Positions 22,863 to 36,300 are shown, numbered from the stretch's first letter. The stretch: DNA of 64,000 nt from Ailanthus altissimus (GCA_946807835.1 OX327686.1:10416001-10480000), one strand, 5' to 3'. The notes: a model not told the origin generated them from the sequence alone. Numbers and translations are program-made.

Positions 22863-24130
22863 ATGTCCGGAGAGGAGAACGAGAGATGTTGCGTGGTGAC
22901 AGGCGGAAGAGGGTTCGCTGCGCTATCAGATACGGTGTGTTTTCGGTGAGAATTGCCGATTTGGGCACAAGTATTGAGCTTGAACCGCGCGGGGGGCAGG
23001 GAATTCTCGGCGAGGCTTTGAGGTCTGGCCGTGCTCATTATGTGGCCGTCGATCTTCGGCACAAGGAGCAAGTTCTTAAAGGTCGCTGCTTCTTTTCATT
23101 TTTATTATCACAAATATATAAAATGCAGAAAAAGGAAAAATTATGATACAAATAAATTAAGACTGCATTTGGAAGTAGATAGTTTTATAGAAACCACTTC
23201 CAGGTAAAAGGGCTTTTCATAAACACTAACATTTTCTGAAAAGTAAAAAAGGAAAAAAAACTAAACTCCAAATGGTTTTTCTATTTAGAAGACTTATTTT
23301 AATTGTATATCAGCCAAACATGCAAACTTAGATGTGGTAGTACTTTTGATTAGTTATAAGTTCTTGCTTTGATGAGGGACAAGAGCACTTTGTAAGACAC
23401 CGTGAGTTTTGAATGGGATATTGACTTTGTTTATTCTACAGCATTCCAAGGAGCTGAGGTTGTGTTCCACATGGCTGCACCCAATTCATCTATTAATAAT
23501 TACAAGCTCCATCATTCAGTTAATGTGGAAGGTAAGGTCTTTGGATGTCAGGTGTTTAACTGAAGTTTTAGTGGCTGTCAACTGTTTATAATTTGTAGTT
23601 AATACTTTGACTTTGATTTATAGGTACAAAAAATGTTATTGATGCTTGTGTTGAGCTTAAAGTAAAGAGGCTTATTTATACTAGCTCCCCCAGTGTGGTT
23701 TTTGATGGAGTTCATGAAATCTTTAACGGGAATGAATTATTACCATAACCAGCTAAGGTATTGATTTTTGCTGACAAACTTTTTTTCATTTTATTATCTT
23801 AGTGCGTCTTTTATTACTCAGTTGTGAAAGGTATAGGCATTCAGTCATATATCTTACTTATCTGTGCATGTGGATGTGTTCATATGCATTATTATTTATT
23901 CCATAGTCTTCACTACCACTGGTACTGAGGCTGACATGATGTTTCTCTTTTATTGTTTCAGCACAATGATTTTTATTCAGCTACCAAAGCGGAAGGAGAG
24001 GCATTGGTCATCAAGGCATATGGTACTAATGGGCTTCTAACATGTTGCATACGTCCTAGCACCATTTTTGGTCCTGGTGATAGCTTTTGTTCCATCTTTA
24101 GTTGCTGCTGCAAGGGCTGGAAAATCCAGG
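22863..24130 (+). pseudogene. SDR N-terminal exons (four) with lesions
   Basis: MSGEENERCCVVTGGRGF holds the nucleotide-binding glycines. The frame then shifts, and RIADLGTS... resumes in the +2 frame. Exon 2 encodes FQGAEVVFHMAAPNSS. Exon 3 encodes [20 protein letters not shown], with the S of the catalytic set, and then hits TAA where relatives have Tyr. Exon 4 starts HNDFYSATKAEGEALVIK, keeping the catalytic Y-x3-K, and reaches RPSTIFGPGD. After GD one must change frame to read VPSLVAAARAGKSR. Splice sites at 23082, 23441, 23532, 23623, 23758, 23961 and 24131 are canonical. Confidence 0.85.
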
Positions 24131-25315
24131 GTACTATGTTTATTGTCTCCATTAATATTTTATTTTGTCCCTGTTATCATTTTTTTCTTGTCTCAAAACT
24201 GTAACACAATTGTTCACTGAAAAATAATCAGCAATCAGATTGTGGTATCCACTTCCCTGTGTGCAAGTTGACTGCTACTCATGTAGCTATAATGTCTGTA
24301 ATGTTCAGACTCATTTGTTGCTGTTCTTTGTCAATTATAGTGCCCTCTACTTCTTATGCCTGTGGGAAATCCCCAAGTTCTTTTACTGCATGAGACTGGA
24401 GCCCATGGCCCAGAAACTGCGAATTATTAGTTCTCGCTAAATTATGCCTTCTCTGATTTCTCTTACATTCTTTTTTTTTAAAAAAAAAAAATCTTAACTT
24501 GATGCCCCTTTTTTTGTTATCCTCACTATCTTTTTGTCACAGTTCTTTGCCTACTTTTCTCTTGATAATGTGCGGCCATTGTGCACTCATTAGGAAGATA
24601 TGGTTATCTTAGTTTTCTATTTTCTTTAGGCAACATCTGGGTGAAGTCATTTGATTTGCATGACATGTTAACGTTAACATTATAATGTAACTGTCAAATC
24701 TTTCACGTTGAAGATTCCAGCTGACTCAACGAATTTTCTCTTAGCAGCTTTTGGTTGACTTTTTGATATCCATTTTCACCATTTCACTAGTTTATATTAA
24801 ATTCTCGATTATAAGACATTTCACGCAGCCTCCCTTAGTAACTGTTTGGCTAACATTTTGTTTTCTTTTATTTTTTTTTTTTGGTGTCTTGACCTTGATA
24901 TTTTATCCAAATAATAACCTATGCTTTAATTTTATTTATTAATTTGTTTTTCACCTTTTTGTTAGTTCTTGCCTTTTTCATTTTCATTATAATGCTTTTT
25001 CAATTTTGCAGCACTTCCTATTCATGTTTCTACATATATTGGGTGCTTTTCTAATCTTATTTTTATTTCTATGTATTCATTTTATTGTGGATTTTCAATA
25101 CAAGTTGCATGTTTTTCTCAATGGAACGCAGGCATTCCGTGATTAGCTCAGATGTATACACTCATACCTCTGTAAAAAAAATTACATTATTTGCATGTGG
25201 TTCATTATTGTGTGGTCAAGCTTCTTGCTCATGACAGAGATTCTCATCCCACCTTATCTTAATGACTTATTTTGATTGATTCGTCTAAAAAAATTGTAAA
25301 ACAAGAGGTTCAGAA
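24131..25315. other. intron sequence where an SDR exon should be
   Basis: The exon expected between GKSR (24130) and AYFITNMEP (29340) is not found here. The sequence is T-rich intron-like DNA with several short frames of no known family. Confidence 0.6.
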
Positions 25316-25680
25316 TGTTGTGCAAACAGTTCACCAAGTCTAGAAGGTCAATCATTGAAACAATCAGTAAAATGGAAAAATGATTTCTTTTGTATTCCAT
25401 AATTAATTTTACAGTTGCTCTAACTTGATTGTATATGAGCTCACAACCAACAACTCATTGTATAGAGCTACTACCAGCCATCACATGCACTACACAACTA
25501 CTACTAACTCCTAAAGACAAAAGTTACACTTGCAGTTAAAGACAAAGATAGAAGTCAAAGACAAAAGAGAAACTCGCAACATGCAGTTGTCCATCCTTTC
25601 CAATTCTGACGTTCACGTGTTGCAATAAAAGACAACAATCTAATCTCTAATCTAGTGTGATTCAATTCGGGTTTTCAACA
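25316..25680 (-). repeat. copia 3' LTR of the antisense element
   Basis: 365 bp bounded by TGTTG and CAACA. The adjoining 25681-25695 is the polypurine tract on the minus strand (AGCTTGAGGGGGAA). Confidence 0.85.
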
Positions 25681-28600
25681 TTCCCCCTCAAGCTGGTCTA
25701 AGAATATCTTCCATAGCCAGCTTGCAAACTAGCTTCTCGAACTGTCTTCTAGTTAGCCCTTTAGTCAATATATATGCCACTTGTTTATTTGTAGGAAGAT
25801 AAGGCATGCAAATCAAACCACTATCAAATATTTCTCTAATAAAGTGCTTATCAACTTTCACATGCTTTATCTGGTCATGGAGGCGAGGTTGTGAGCAATG
25901 GTAATTGCCAACTTATTGTCATAATAAATCTTCATAGGTAGAGTACTTTCAACCTTTAGTTCTTCCATCAGCTGCTTTATCCAAATCCCTTTACATATTC
26001 CATGAGCTACTGCTTTATACTCAGCCTTGGCACTACTTCTTGCAACCACATTCTGTTTCTTACTTCGCTAGGTCACTAAATTGCCTCCAACAAAAGTGCA
26101 ATACTCTGAAGTAGACCTTCTATCAAAACACTCCTTGCTTGGTTTTTATTCGTGTAAACTTCTATCTGCAAATGTCCATGCTTGTTAAAAAGAAGACCTT
26201 TTCTTGGTGTCCCCTTCAAGTACCACAATATTCTATAAACTGCATTAAAACGAGCCTGATTTGGAGAGTGCATGAAAATCAATCTTTATACTAGTCATGG
26301 ATACTTAGTTTTCGCTGGTTCTAACTTTGGATTTAGCTCAATCAGTGTCTTGGCAGCTTTGCTTCCTAGTAAACTAGTTTTTTTTCAATAACTAAAGGTC
26401 ATATTTTCTTTAAGATAAGAATATCCCTTTCTTGGATCTTTTGCAAACTCCATTCCAAGAAAGTATTTTTACTCTCTCAGATCCTTAACCTTGAATTCTT
26501 GAGAAAGAACTTTCCTCAATCTGCTGAGCTCCTCATTATCATCACGGGTCATAATTATATCGTCTACATAGACTATCAAAATGGAAACCTTCTTGTCCTT
26601 TTGAGTGTTTGAAGAACATTGTATGATCTGCCTGACTTTGTAGGTATCCTTGATTTTTTACAACATTTTCATACTTGCCAAACCAAGCTCTAGGAAATTG
26701 TTTGATCCCATAGAGAGATTTTTTTTAAGCTTACAAACTTTTCTATTGCCTTGCTCATCTTAGAAATTAGGTGGTTGCTGCATAAAGACTTCTTCTAAGT
26801 CTCCATTGAGAGACGTTTTTGATGTCTAATTGGTGTAGCTGCCAATCAAAATGCACTACAAGAGAGATTAAAAAACAGATAGAATTAATTTATTCACAGG
26901 AGGAAGGTTTCTTGATAGTTAATGCCTAAGGTTTGTGAGAAACCTTTAGCAACAAATCTTGCCTTTTACCATTCCACACTTCCATCAGTCTTGCACTTAA
27001 TGGTAAAGACCCATTTGCATCCCATGACCTATTTTCCCCTCAGCGGTTCTATAGTTTCCTAGGTATTATTCTTCTTTAATGCCTTCATTTCCTCCAAAAC
27101 AGCTAATTTCCAATCCAGGTTATTAATAACTTTCTGAATGGTTCTTGAAACAAAGAGATTAGGAATTTTTTATGTAAAGGCTCTATAGTTTTCAAAAAGT
27201 CTGTCATAAGGGAGTTAATTTGAAATAAGATGCTTGGTAGTATAGGTTCTAACACCTTTCCTAATGGCAATAGGAATATCAAGATCTGAAATGGAATTAG
27301 TTTAGGTATTACCTAGACCTTGTATATTCGGAGAAGGTTGGAAAAACATTTTTAAGACTTTGTAAGGGAGTCTTAAAATTAAAACTTTAGAGGGCATTCA
27401 GTTTATAAGATAACAAGCTGTAAGAATAGCATCACCCTATAATTATTTAGGAACATGTATGTGAAACATAGGTGCCCTAGCTACTTCCAATAAATGTCTA
27501 TTGTTTCTCTTAGCAATTCCATTTTGCTGAGATGTCTCACGACATGTAGACTAATGTTGGATCCTTTTTTCTATTAGAAAACCAGCTGATACCTCATTAT
27601 AATATTTAGTTCTATGATCACCTCTTAGAATTCCAATATTAGTTTGAAATTGATTTGCAATCATATTGTAGAAATTTTTAAACAATTGTTAAATAAATCC
27701 AGCAAAGGCGTGTATGATCATGTATGAAGGTTACAAGCCATCTTTTACCAGAAATAGTTTTAATTTTAAAAGGTCCCCAAACATCACTATGTATAAGATA
27801 AAAAGGTTTTGAAGCAGAACAATTATATAAATTTGAAAGGAGTTCTATACTCTTAGATAATAAGCAAGTCTCTCAAGTAAGGGAAGTACAATCCTCTTTT
27901 CTAAACAAAATAGGAAACAAATATTTCAAATAAGGGAAACTAGGGCGCCTTGGTCTAAAATGCTAGAGCATTATTTTTTCACGAGGAGAGGTTGAACTAA
28001 AAGTATCAGTCAAGCCATGAGCTTGTTTATTTCCCGAGGTTTCTTCTTTAAAATAATAGTGACCATCCACAAGTTCAGCATTATTGATCCTCCTCCTTGG
28101 TTTTGTCCTGGGATTCAAAGAACATGACATAATAGTTAGTCACAAGACAATTTACAATAGATGGCAAGTTGCAAGCAAGGTTTGGAACATGTTAAACTAA
28201 TTTTAATTCGATGGATTTAGAAAGAGTAATAGAAACTATTGATGTTATGGATGAATAGCTATCATTAGCAATTTTGACTTTTTTATTACCCAGACTAGGA
28301 GAATAGGTATTAAATAAATGGGGAATCCTTGTCATTTGATTCGGGGCACCCACCCTGAATTAATGATCTAAGGTGTTAAGTTAAAAACAGAAAAGGCAAG
28401 AGAAGGACTATCTGATTAAGCAGCAGAACCAATCAGAATACCATTAGTAGAGAACGTTTGCTAATTGGATTTCAGCAGTTGAAGAATCAGGTTCGTTTAT
28501 TCCTTTGAAAATATTGCAGTTTCAAATAAATAGGTAGATGTAGGTGATTGAGTGGTATAGATTGAGGAGTCCCTTGATTTGGCATTCCGCTTGTCAGATG

Positions 28601-29165
28601 GTTTCCAGTCTACTGGCTTTCCATGAAGCTTTAAGAATTATTTCTTTGGTGTGGCGAGGTTTGTTGCAATGATCGCACCATACCCGAGTTTTTTCTTTAG
28701 GTCTATAAGGATTACTGGCATTTCCATCGGCAATCTCAACAACAGATAGTGGAGAGCTCTCACTCGCACCACAAGTGAACCTTTTGCCAAGCATAATGCT
28801 TCTTCAGCTCTCCTCACAATGAACTTCAACAAATACTTCACCAATGGAAGGAAGAGGTTGTCGACCAACGATCCTACCACATCATCGAACTCGACGTTGA
28901 GACCAACCCAGAACTTAAACACTCGATCACTCTCAACTATTTCTTTATAATGGTTTTAGTCTTCAAGGCATTTCCACTCATAGTCATTTGAAAGATCAAG
29001 GCCTTGCCACAGACCTTGTGGCATGTTAAAATATTTGGTGACTATACTATCGCCTTGACGAATGTCATTGATTTTATGGGGGAGGACATTAGTGCTAATG
29101 ATGGCTGCAGGGCAGGTACTATTTCAATCCCCTTCAAGTTCTCAAGTTCTTTTGATCTCAGATTC
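25316..29165 (-). mobile_element. antisense Ty1/copia element without a 5' LTR
   Basis: On the minus strand the order from 29165 down is Gag (DRVFKFWVGLNVEFDD near 28900, knuckle VWCDHCNKPRHTKE near 28640, whose final Cys is lost), degraded integrase (27000-28400), RT (YVDD at 26559-26570), RNase H (26076-26282 and 25867-26049), polypurine tract, LTR. No LTR is found on the 29165-29339 side, so the 5' end was deleted, perhaps together with the missing SDR exon. Many stops. Confidence 0.88.
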
Positions 29166-29339
29166 ATGTACAAATGGTAGAAGGAGAAACTTTTCAGTTG
29201 ACGTGTCTGTATTTACTGTTGGTAGAATATGTTGAAACCAGTACAATTATGATATGCAATGTATTTGGTATGTTAAGTATGGACAAGAGTTCTTTTGGCA
29301 TTCTATTATAAAACTTACAAATTAATGACAAATTTGCAG

Positions 29340-30298
29340 GCATATTTCATTACCAATATGGAGCCAATCAAGTTTTGGGAATTTGCTTTGCTAATTCTTG
29401 AAGGTCTTGGCTACCAAAGCTGCTTCTTTATCTTTTCCTCTTTCACACTGAAACATGCACCTAGTGGTTGTCATGTTGGGTACACCTTTTCACTATTGCT
29501 TTTATTTTTATCTAGTCAGTGGACCCTTGTAATTGTTGGTAAATTGTTTTCCTGGTGGTTGCATACTCAATAATTCATCCAGAAAATTATAAACTGTCTG
29601 CATATGTGGCAAGATAAGCCTAAAATTTTTGTTTCACATACTTGTATTCTTTCTATGTGCCATTTTCTCTCATATCATGAGTGTAAGCTGAACTTTATTT
29701 TGCATGGATGATACATTGCATAACTCACTCTTTTATCCCTTTCTGTTGGATCAAACAATGACAGCTGAGGAATTTTAAAACATTCTGGACTTATTCTTAC
29801 TTTTCTAAGAGCTGACTGATTATAGTTATCTAAGTAGGGACCTATTATTTTCTCTCTCACTGGGCTGTGGTGCTCAGCTTATTGGTTTTTGCAGTTAAGA
29901 CATATTATCTCCTACGATATACATCTTTTTATTTTTTTAATTTTGAAAAGTAATCTCCTTTGATATTAAACATGCATTTCTTGTTTTTGTGCATCTGTAT
30001 TCCATACTTTTCTCAAATATTTTTTAAGAAAATGAGGAACTAAAGATGGTTATGGATATATGCCCATCGTCCACTTGTCTTAATTGATGTAGTTTGCAGG
30101 CCAAGGATAAAGATACCGACCTCTTTTATGATGCCAATTGCACACATGGTGGAGTTGACATATTGGCTGCTAGGTCCACATGGAATGAAGGTTCCACAGT
30201 TGACATCTTCAAGAGTCAGACTCCTCTCTTGCAGCAGATTTTTTGATTGTTCAAAAGCGAAGGATCGACTTGGCTACACACCCATTGTGTCACTTCAG
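29340..30298 (+). pseudogene. SDR C-terminal exons of the fusion gene
   Basis: 29340-29419 encodes AYFITNMEPIKFWEF...LEGLGYQ after a CAG acceptor. The expected GT donor has become CT, so normal splicing to the next exon is not possible. 30100-30298 is fully open and encodes PRIKIPTSFMMPIAHMVELT... to DRLGYTPIVSLQ, with a canonical acceptor and donor. Confidence 0.85.
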
Positions 30299-31014
30299 GT
30301 TCTGTGTCTTTTCACGAAAAAGAGCAAAAGAATGCTTTTTGTTGCTTGAAAATAAATTATCTTATCATTTTTATCATACATTATTATTTGAAACTGCAGT
30401 GTGTTAACCTTTTGCTACATGACAAATTTGCTGCACCTCAGTTCTCCATGGTATCATGTTCTACTAACCTCCTCAGTTAAGGAGCTATAACATATGATTT
30501 GGACGTAAACTTTACTTCAAGAGTAGCCTTCATCAGGAACTCTTTAATTGTGTTGGGCTATAAATATTAACCCTGTATCTCTAATTGTATGGTGTATTCA
30601 TTCTAAAACATAATAAGATAATTTTTATTTCATTCAGCCAACTCTTTACACATTTAAATGTTTATATGAATTTTAATCTTCAATATGCTTAGAACCTTAT
30701 GCTTATTTCCCTTTTGCTATAATTATAAATACAAATCCATATTTGTTTTTTACTAAATTGGCCACTTTTGACTAAAGTTTCTAACAAGTTTTACATTTCT
30801 TGAACTGTCACTCGAGATATGATTCACTTGTGATATAGTTCGAAGGAATAGTGCTTGTTTATTGCCTAATTGCAGTTCGATGGGGGGAAGGAAGAACATG
30901 TATTTCTTTGTTGCCCCATCCTTAAGAGTTGTATAAACTGTGAAGCGGTGAATTTTTTTTTTTTAAGTCATTCAAACTTCTTGTACCGTGTTCTCTTTTG
31001 AGAATCATTATGCT

Positions 31015-31145
31015 CTTTTGGAGGGTAGTAAAGCTAAGGCCTCATGGAGTTCTATTGTGATGGCCATTTTGGGTTATTTGGCAAGAAAGGAATAGGAGAG
31101 TTTTCGAAGATGCTTATGATTTAAAAGCTTGTTTCTGCGGATAGT
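31015..31145 (+). pseudogene. LINE-like C-terminal relic
   Basis: One frame gives WPFWVIWQERNRRVFEDAYD, matching the W-x-IW-x-ERN-x-R-x-FED signature found near the end of plant LINE reverse transcriptases. Only about 100 bp are recognisable, in intron DNA of the SDR-reticulon gene. Confidence 0.45.
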
Positions 31146-31253
31146 TGTTTTCTAGCACCTCTTTTTAGGCTTAGTTGCTAATGAATTTCTGGATCCCTTG
31201 TCCAAATCATTTCTTCATCAAACTCACAATGCTTTTTTGTGTCAATTCTATGT

Positions 31254-31322
31254 TAGAGTCAACAATTATGATATTAGTATGCGGATGCTAGAGTCAACAA
31301 TTACGGTGTTGGTGTGCAGATT
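31254..31322. repeat. about 35-bp tandem duplication
   Basis: AGAGTCAACAATTAYGRTRT is repeated twice head to tail, followed by short TATTACAGCTRTGTATTCC repeats to 31390. Confidence 0.7.
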
Positions 31323-32370
31323 TTTCAGCTTATTACAGCTGTGTATTCCAGCTCATTTCGGCCATGTATTACAGCTATGTATTCCCTGTAATTAGGACTT
31401 AGGTTAGTTTCTTTTTCTTATAATTTAGTACATTTAGATGAAAGGCAAGTGAGATTTACTCATACTTTGTCATTCTACTATTTTATTTGGCTTAGATCTT
31501 AGACTGCTGTTTCGCCTTTACAGTAACCCTTCAATTTGATTTAGTAAAATACGTTTTGCTTCTTTTCAAACTAAAGATGGGAAAGTAATGCAAAATTTAA
31601 AAAAAAACAAATTGGAAGACAGACAGTTTACTTATGGCAGTATACTTTGATTCTCTGCAGGAGGGTATAAAGAGGACAATTGAGTCCTATTCACACTTAT
31701 GGGCTGAAACTCAGTTAAAGAGAGAAGGGCCATCTAAAGCTTCTATACTTCTTGGCAGTGGAAGGGGTATGTATAGTTTTCTTTTTCTTTTCATGTCACC
31801 TCCTCTTTGATGTCTGTGTATGATGCTGTTTCAAATTCTCTAGATGTGGCCACACTACATGTAACACAATATAGAGGTAGATATCTATATAACCCACCCA
31901 TTTTGTACTGATTCGGTTATTTTAAACACTTTATGGCATTTTGAGTAGCTCGTAATAATTAGTTTGTTGATTGGATGCTTCACAAAAGAACAAGGTTGAA
32001 TTAATTGGAAAACATGCCAATTGTCTTATCAAGGAATATTTGCTTCAATAGTGTGGGGGCTATAAACCATGATAATCTATATTATAAGACATTCATTTTT
32101 TTTTTCTTAATGTTTGGCACATTAGCTCCCACAAATGTGGCTTACTGAAGCAATGACGTATCATGCCATTTTGCCTGTATACTCACCATATTCCTCACCT
32201 ACTATTGTGTGTTTTGAAACCATTTCTGATATCGTTACCAAGAATTTGCATTTAATTGCACCACATTTGGATATGGTTTATTTGAGAAAAAGCAAATACA
32301 ACCAATGTGGTTTGATTACTGATCAACATTATAAGAAGTTGAGAGAAGTTACTATATATTTATGGGTGGG

Positions 32371-33130
32371 TAGGGATGGCAATAGGGCAGAGCGGGGTGG
32401 AGGTGGGGGCAGGGAGGCTTTTTTCATACCCTGCCCCATTTTCTATTTTAAGCTCAATTTCCCATCTCATTTCCCAAAAAATTTAACTGGGCAGGGATGT
32501 GAATCTCTATGCAAGGAATGCCTTTTCCATCCCTACCCCATTTTCTCATTTTACATTTTTTAATATAAATTTATATTCACAAATTTTAATAATATAAAAA
32601 TTTAATCTATATTATGATTAAAAAAATAAAACTAACAAACTAAAATAACATAACAATATCTTTCAATAATGTGAATAATAATTAGTAAATAAAATTTTAA
32701 ACAAATAACAAATAAAACAAAAAATAGTAAAAAATAAGAATTTAAATAATGCAGTGCCTAGCAATATTGATTTTCTTGTTAATTACTTCATATTCTCATT
32801 AAAATTAATGACCGCCCAACTCAAAAATAAAAGTTTCTTTGTCGATTGTAATAGAGAAAAATAAAAGTAGATTTAGGGGTTATATATTTGTTATAATATA
32901 TTATTAAAGCATGTCTTAGTTAAATATAAACTATAAAATAAAAAATTGATAAATTATTTAATATATAAATATATATTAAAAAAAATGGGGCGGGGAGGCT
33001 TAATCCCATCCCCGCCCCATTAATAATTTGGGGAATTATTTTTCTCCATGTCCCACCCCATTTTTACCAAAATTACCCCATCCTACCCCATTCAAGGTGA
33101 GACCTCGCGCGAGGCATTTTGCCATCCCTA
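32371..33130. mobile_element. non-autonomous hAT element, TAGGGATGGCAA type
   Basis: Perfect ends TAGGGATGGCAA and TTTGCCATCCCTA, with 8-bp flanks TGGGTGGG (32363-32370) and TGGCTGGG (33131-33138) matching at 7 of 8. 760 bp, G-rich at the left edge (GCGGGGTGGAGG) and C-rich at the right, AT-rich inside. The frame at 32135-32563 runs from intron into this element and is not a gene. It sits in intron DNA before the 33338 exon. Confidence 0.9.
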
Positions 33131-34261
33131 TGGCTGGGATGTATTTTAACAGTGAAAATCTAAAGTCAAAAAGTAACATTTAATGTTACCACTCATCCTT
33201 TCTACCCTTAAATTGCTGGAATCAGTAAATGAGAATTTGTGTCTTAATTTTAAATTGAAAAATCTTTACCCTATATTTTTGCTCATAAAAAATGTGTTAA
33301 TCAAACGATCTCCCTGCCTTCCTGCTGTCTTTTGCAGTTGCTGACACACTACTTTGGAAAGATAAAAAGCGGACTCTAAGAACAGTGTTAATTTTGGTGG
33401 CAATTTACTACAGCTTCATTGCGCCTGGTTATACCATTATTACTGCACTTTCAAAGCTCTTGTTATTCACAATAATCTTATTGTTAATCCACAGCATCTT
33501 ACCAGAGAAAATGTATGCATGCCTACTCTCTTGTTTGAATTCAGTATGCCAATTTGCCATTATGTATCAGTTTATTAAAATAGAATTGCTTGGCTAAAAT
33601 TTCTTAATTTGGTTTATGACTACAGAAAAGATTTTAAATTAGGGAAGGGATACCATTCAATCTAATGGTAGAGATCTAAAGTGAAAATGTAGCCGTTGGC
33701 AACTCATCGAACATCTCTGCCATTGGATGGAAGAGAATCAGTAGATGAAAATTTATATTCCCTTTTTCAGTCAAAATATTTTAGTTAATAAATCCGTACC
33801 CATTAGATTAATATCAACAGTAAAGAAAAAAACTTCTTGCAATTGTTACTTTAAAAGAAAGCATTTTTGAAACAGTCAGCATCATGATGTTTGTATTATA
33901 TTGCCATGTCTTTTTGAAAGCAACTTGACCTTATTGACATTTTCTGAATTTTCTTTTATATGCAGAGAAGTTATAATGTGGACTATTGTGTCTAAATGGA
34001 ATTTTCTACTGGTGCAGATTCAGATATACAGTTGAGAAAATTCCAGCATCTAGTTTCTCCTTGTCAGAAGAGAAATCACAACAACTTGCTCTTTCAGTGG
34101 CCTCATTTTGGAACACTTCGATTAATGTTTTAAAATCTCTTTGCAAGGGTAACGATTGGACGCTGTTCCTCAAGGTATATACAATTCTCCACTGTTGTCA
34201 AATTTTGCATGCTTGCAGTCTCTTTTATGAAGTTGTGTTTATAAAACAAAATTTGACTTGA

Positions 34262-35120
34262 TGCCTCATGTAAGCACTGTACGTGTTTCTGGTGCATGTA
34301 GTGCAGGAAGAGTTTTTAGCCAAGGGGAGCTCATCTTTTCATTTCCTCGTACAAGCTTATGCTCAGGATGTTCTTCAATCCTAGGAAGTTCTTCGCTAGT
34401 AGGCTACCCTCTTAGCCTGATCAATACCTACAGGTTCCATAAATTTCATTTCCAGGAAGTTCTTGGCTAGTAGGCCACCCGCTTAGCCTGGTCAGGATGT
34501 TCGTCGATCCCAGGAAGTTCTTCACTAGTAGGCTACCCTCTTAGCCTGATCAATACCTACAGGTTCCATCAATTTCATTTACTTGGGATCTCTAGCCCAG
34601 AAAATTGAGCAATCTAAACTTTTTGAGATCAAGAAAACAAGCCTTTTGGTGTAACCCTTGGGTAAGGCACTTTTGGTAAGGACGCCAAGACTATATGTCC
34701 GGGGAGTAATAACATTCAGTGGTCGGAAGAGGGGTCTTCCCTCGCCTTTACTTCAACTCCTAAGAAGAATTCCTATTCCTTTCCTAAGAGGTTTCAGCCC
34801 TGAACCCCTGTAGTTACACTTTCAACTCTTAGGTCGGAATTTAGCTGCTTCTTACTAAATGTACTATGAGCGCTTATCTTCAATTCTCATCCGGAGGTGC
34901 TAACAAGCAACTCGTCCTTACATGGGATGATTAGCATTGCTTCTCTGGAAACCCTTCTATCTTTGTCATAACCAAACTTCATATCTCGAACCAAGCCCGA
35001 GGAGACTGCTTGAGACCATATATTGCCCTTTTTAACCTTCAAACTTTCCTTTCCTCCCCGCTAACCTGGTGGGAAAACCTATTCATGGAGGTCGTCATGA
35101 AGAAAGACCCTTTTGACATC
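34262..35120. other. GC-richer intron patch, possibly organelle-derived, with 88-bp direct repeats
   Basis: The base composition is visibly richer in G+C than the rest of the intron and reads like plant mitochondrial intergenic DNA, but I recognise no organelle gene, so the origin is a guess. An 88-bp segment at 34364-34451 (starting CAGGATGTTCTTC) recurs at 34493-34580, with a partial third copy at 34454-34492. Confidence 0.4.
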
Positions 35121-36168
35121 AAACTGATTCTGTGGCCAAGATCAGTTAGCTGCAACTGACAGAATGGCTTGTATGGAATTGAGTTTAGTTAGGCCAAAGG
35201 AGCAAACGTGTTGAGGGAGCCATCAACTTTGTATTTCAGGGTATATACCCACCCCCATTTTCCCCTGGAACAATTTTTTGAATGTTTACTATAAATGTTT
35301 TTACAAACATAAGAACAAAGTCATGTATTGGCAAAATATAGATTTTGCAGAATGTCAATTGTTGCCCGTGTGACCTGCTAAGATGACTCCTCTGTGTCAA
35401 ATGTTGGAAATGTTCAGGTTTCCAAATTACCCTGAGAAAATTAATCAAAACATTTATTTGTTAGTATGGGGAGTTGCAACTAGTTAACTTTCTGTTGGAT
35501 CCTCAACTCTTAGCTGATCACAGATATACTCACCACAATTGACTGTAGCAGTTTTATTTACTATTGGCCTCATAAAATTGCTGAATAATTATTCTTGGAG
35601 TTGATTTTCATCTTGTAATGGGCTATTATTGAATCATGTGTTCTGAGTAGAGGAGGAAGGGAAACATATCCATTGAGGAAATCTTGTCTCCTTCCTGACT
35701 GATTTGGGCTTGAGATTGCCTGATCCAGAAAGTGAAAATGGGCCTCATCTTCTGATCCTGATTTGATGCTGACAGAAAAACTGTCATGTAGAGGAAAGAA
35801 ATTCTGGATTGGTTCTTTTCCTGCTGACTAGAAAGTATGCTTCCAACTTGGCCAATCTCCTTGGTAACTCCACCATGAACTAAGAACTTAGTATTGCACT
35901 TGTTTTATCCTTATTGCACCAATTGTGGACTAGCAAAGGGAATTACTTGATTATGAATATAGAGTACGGATCATTTCAAAAGCTCACTTGTCAGCTGCCA
36001 TGGCGGTTTGCACTAATGCTTGATATATTATTCTTCTTCTACTGGATTATACTGTAGATATTTTGTCTAATTGATATTTTTTAAATTTGCTGATAGGACT
36101 ATAGTCCATCAGCTATGCTGGTTGTTTGTTATTTGCTGACACTTTATTTTGCTCTGGCAATGAAACAG
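35121..36168. other. intron sequence, nothing recognised
   Basis: Ordinary mixed-composition intron DNA. Short frames on either strand match nothing I know. Confidence 0.5.
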
Positions 36169-36236
36169 GTTGTTCTCTCACGATTGATACTAAGCTTCCT
36201 TGGGACTGTATCACTTCAGAGCCTATTCATTATAGG

Positions 36237-36300
36237 TTCTGTCTCTCTGTCTCTCTCTCTCTCACACGCATACTCTCACTCGCTCTCACTCTCTCACCAA
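36237..36300. repeat. imperfect (CT)n / (CA)n simple repeat
   Basis: CTCTCTGTCTCTCTCTCTCT followed by ACACGC and CTCACTC variants, just inside the intron after the exon at 36169-36235. The overlapping Ser/Leu-rich frames are artefacts. Confidence 0.9.

Noticed and set aside
25110..25180. tRNA-like TTAGCTCAGATG
   Set aside because: Only an A-box resemblance. No B box and no foldable tRNA.
32135..32563. 142-residue frame in the SDR gene intron
   Set aside because: It crosses from intron DNA into the hAT element at 32371. The Gly-rich part is the G-rich element end.
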